A DNA stretch of 28,192 nt, from the IMG/VR virus record IMGVR_UViG_3300045051_001126, positions 1 through 28,192 of that record; one strand, written 5' to 3'. Both the position numbers and the translations under genes were made by a program. Shown here piece by piece: positions 27,668-28,192 of this stretch (positions within the stretch are counted from its first letter, which is position 1; each line of letters begins with the position of its first letter). The notes beneath the pieces were generated by a model. That model made no database searches. It had not been told where the DNA came from and saw only the letters and a program-made list of their open reading frames with translations. This stretch comes from a virus.

Positions 27668-28192
27668 GTGCAGCAGCACCAGCCCAGCGTACCATCAGTC
27701 AGAACCGCCACATTCACAAGCTGGCCGCCGATCTGGCGGGTTTGAGCCAGCTCGATCCGGAGCTTGTCCCCAAGAAGGTGCTGGCCGTGAAGGGTAAGGA
27801 CCTCAAGGAGCAGTGGCGGATCTACCTCACTCAGAAGGTGAGCGGGCAGGAGCACTCCAGCCAGCTCACCACAACACAGGCGCGGCAGTGGGTGCAGGAG
27901 GCAGAGAAGCACCTGCAGAAGCTCCGCGACGGACTGACGGGGGTGAAGCAGGCGCGCGCCAGCAACACCATTTCCCCCGCCATGCAGCAGCACATCGGGA
28001 AGCTGCTGGAGGCCATCGCCTGGCTTGGAGGTCGATATGCCTCGATGGCAGGCAGTCCAGCCAAGCTACGGCAGTTCTGTGAGCACTACCTGAAGCAGCC
28101 CTGGCCTCAGACTGAGAAGGCTGCGGACGACCTGATCGAGGCTCTGAAATCCATCCTGAAGCGCTCGTTGCCAGACAAACAGGCGCTCGTTG
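27664..28192 (+). CDS. Early protein after MuB-like ATPase, partial at window edge
   Basis: Open from ATG 27664 to the end of the window, 176 codons without a stop. It starts MSAAAPAQRTISQNRHIHKL and is mostly helical and charged (VQEAEKHLQKLRDGLTG, then EKAADDLIEALKSILKRSL). The N-terminal stretch with an IHKL motif, and the later FCEHYLKQPWPQTEKAADDL, remind me slightly of GemA/gp16-type (DUF1018) early proteins of Mu-like phages, but this is weak and no function is claimed. The start overlaps the upstream stop as ATGA, so it belongs to the same operon. Confidence 0.6.
   Translation, partial: MSAAAPAQRTISQNRHIHKLAADLAGLSQLDPELVPKKVLAVKGKDLKEQWRIYLTQKVSGQEHSSQLTTTQARQWVQEAEKHLQKLRDGLTGVKQARASNTISPAMQQHIGKLLEAIAWLGGRYASMAGSPAKLRQFCEHYLKQPWPQTEKAADDLIEALKSILKRSLPDKQALV

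Overview
This window is most of a Mu-like transposable (myovirus-type) prophage, with a short strip of bacterial DNA at its left edge. Every gene calls as proteobacterial phage. A beta- or gammaproteobacterial host is the likeliest inference, but the sequence does not name it. Bases 1 to about 268 are visibly more AT-rich than the rest and hold one open frame on the minus strand that breaks off where phage sequence begins. I read this as a host gene split by the insertion, so the tail end of the prophage lies near base 270. The other end is outside the window, to the right of 28192.

Layout. (a) 1-268: interrupted host gene. (b) 312-906: a small cysteine-rich gene carrying a 12-bp tandem repeat, then fifteen copies of an 11-bp tandem repeat. 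(c) 907-16410, all minus strand, read right to left from the head genes: protease I with internal scaffold Z, a DUF2190 decoration protein, major capsid, connector-type proteins, gp36/gp37/gp38-like proteins, tail sheath, tail tube, tail chaperone with a programmed frameshift, tape measure, N, P, gp45 spike, gp46, gp47, gp48, a short fibre and small accessory genes. Order and spacing follow phage Mu closely, and most neighbours overlap by the ATGA type. (d) 16411-16747: leader region with one possible small gene. (e) 16748-17698: minus-strand HTH repressor, back to back with (f) 17771-28192, a plus-strand early operon. That operon holds a family of tandem paralogous HTH proteins, a block of three 16-bp palindromes, a deoxyribosyltransferase-like protein, a double Ner-domain regulator, several unknowns, a DDE transposase, a zinc-ribbon DnaC/IstB-like ATPase, a MuB/TnsC-like ATPase with its own HTH, and the start of another gene.

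How it works together. The repressor probably sits on the divergent promoter near 17700 and holds the lytic programme off. The small HTH and Ner-like proteins would tune that switch. The transposase and MuB-like ATPase integrate and replicate the genome by transposition. The DnaC-like ATPase may load helicase on the strand-transfer product. The minus-strand block then builds a contractile-tailed particle.

Most notable points: the late block starts at protease I, with no terminase, portal, gp30-type or lysis genes in the window, so the canonical Mu late operon looks split around the repressor; three perfect palindromes share a TCCCCGGGGA core with co-varying flanks; two different AAA+ ATPases follow the transposase; an HTH gene family is built from shuffled modules; a G6 slippery site suits a -2 frameshift as reported for Mu; and the 11-bp repeats vary only at GCGC, as GCAC or GTGC.
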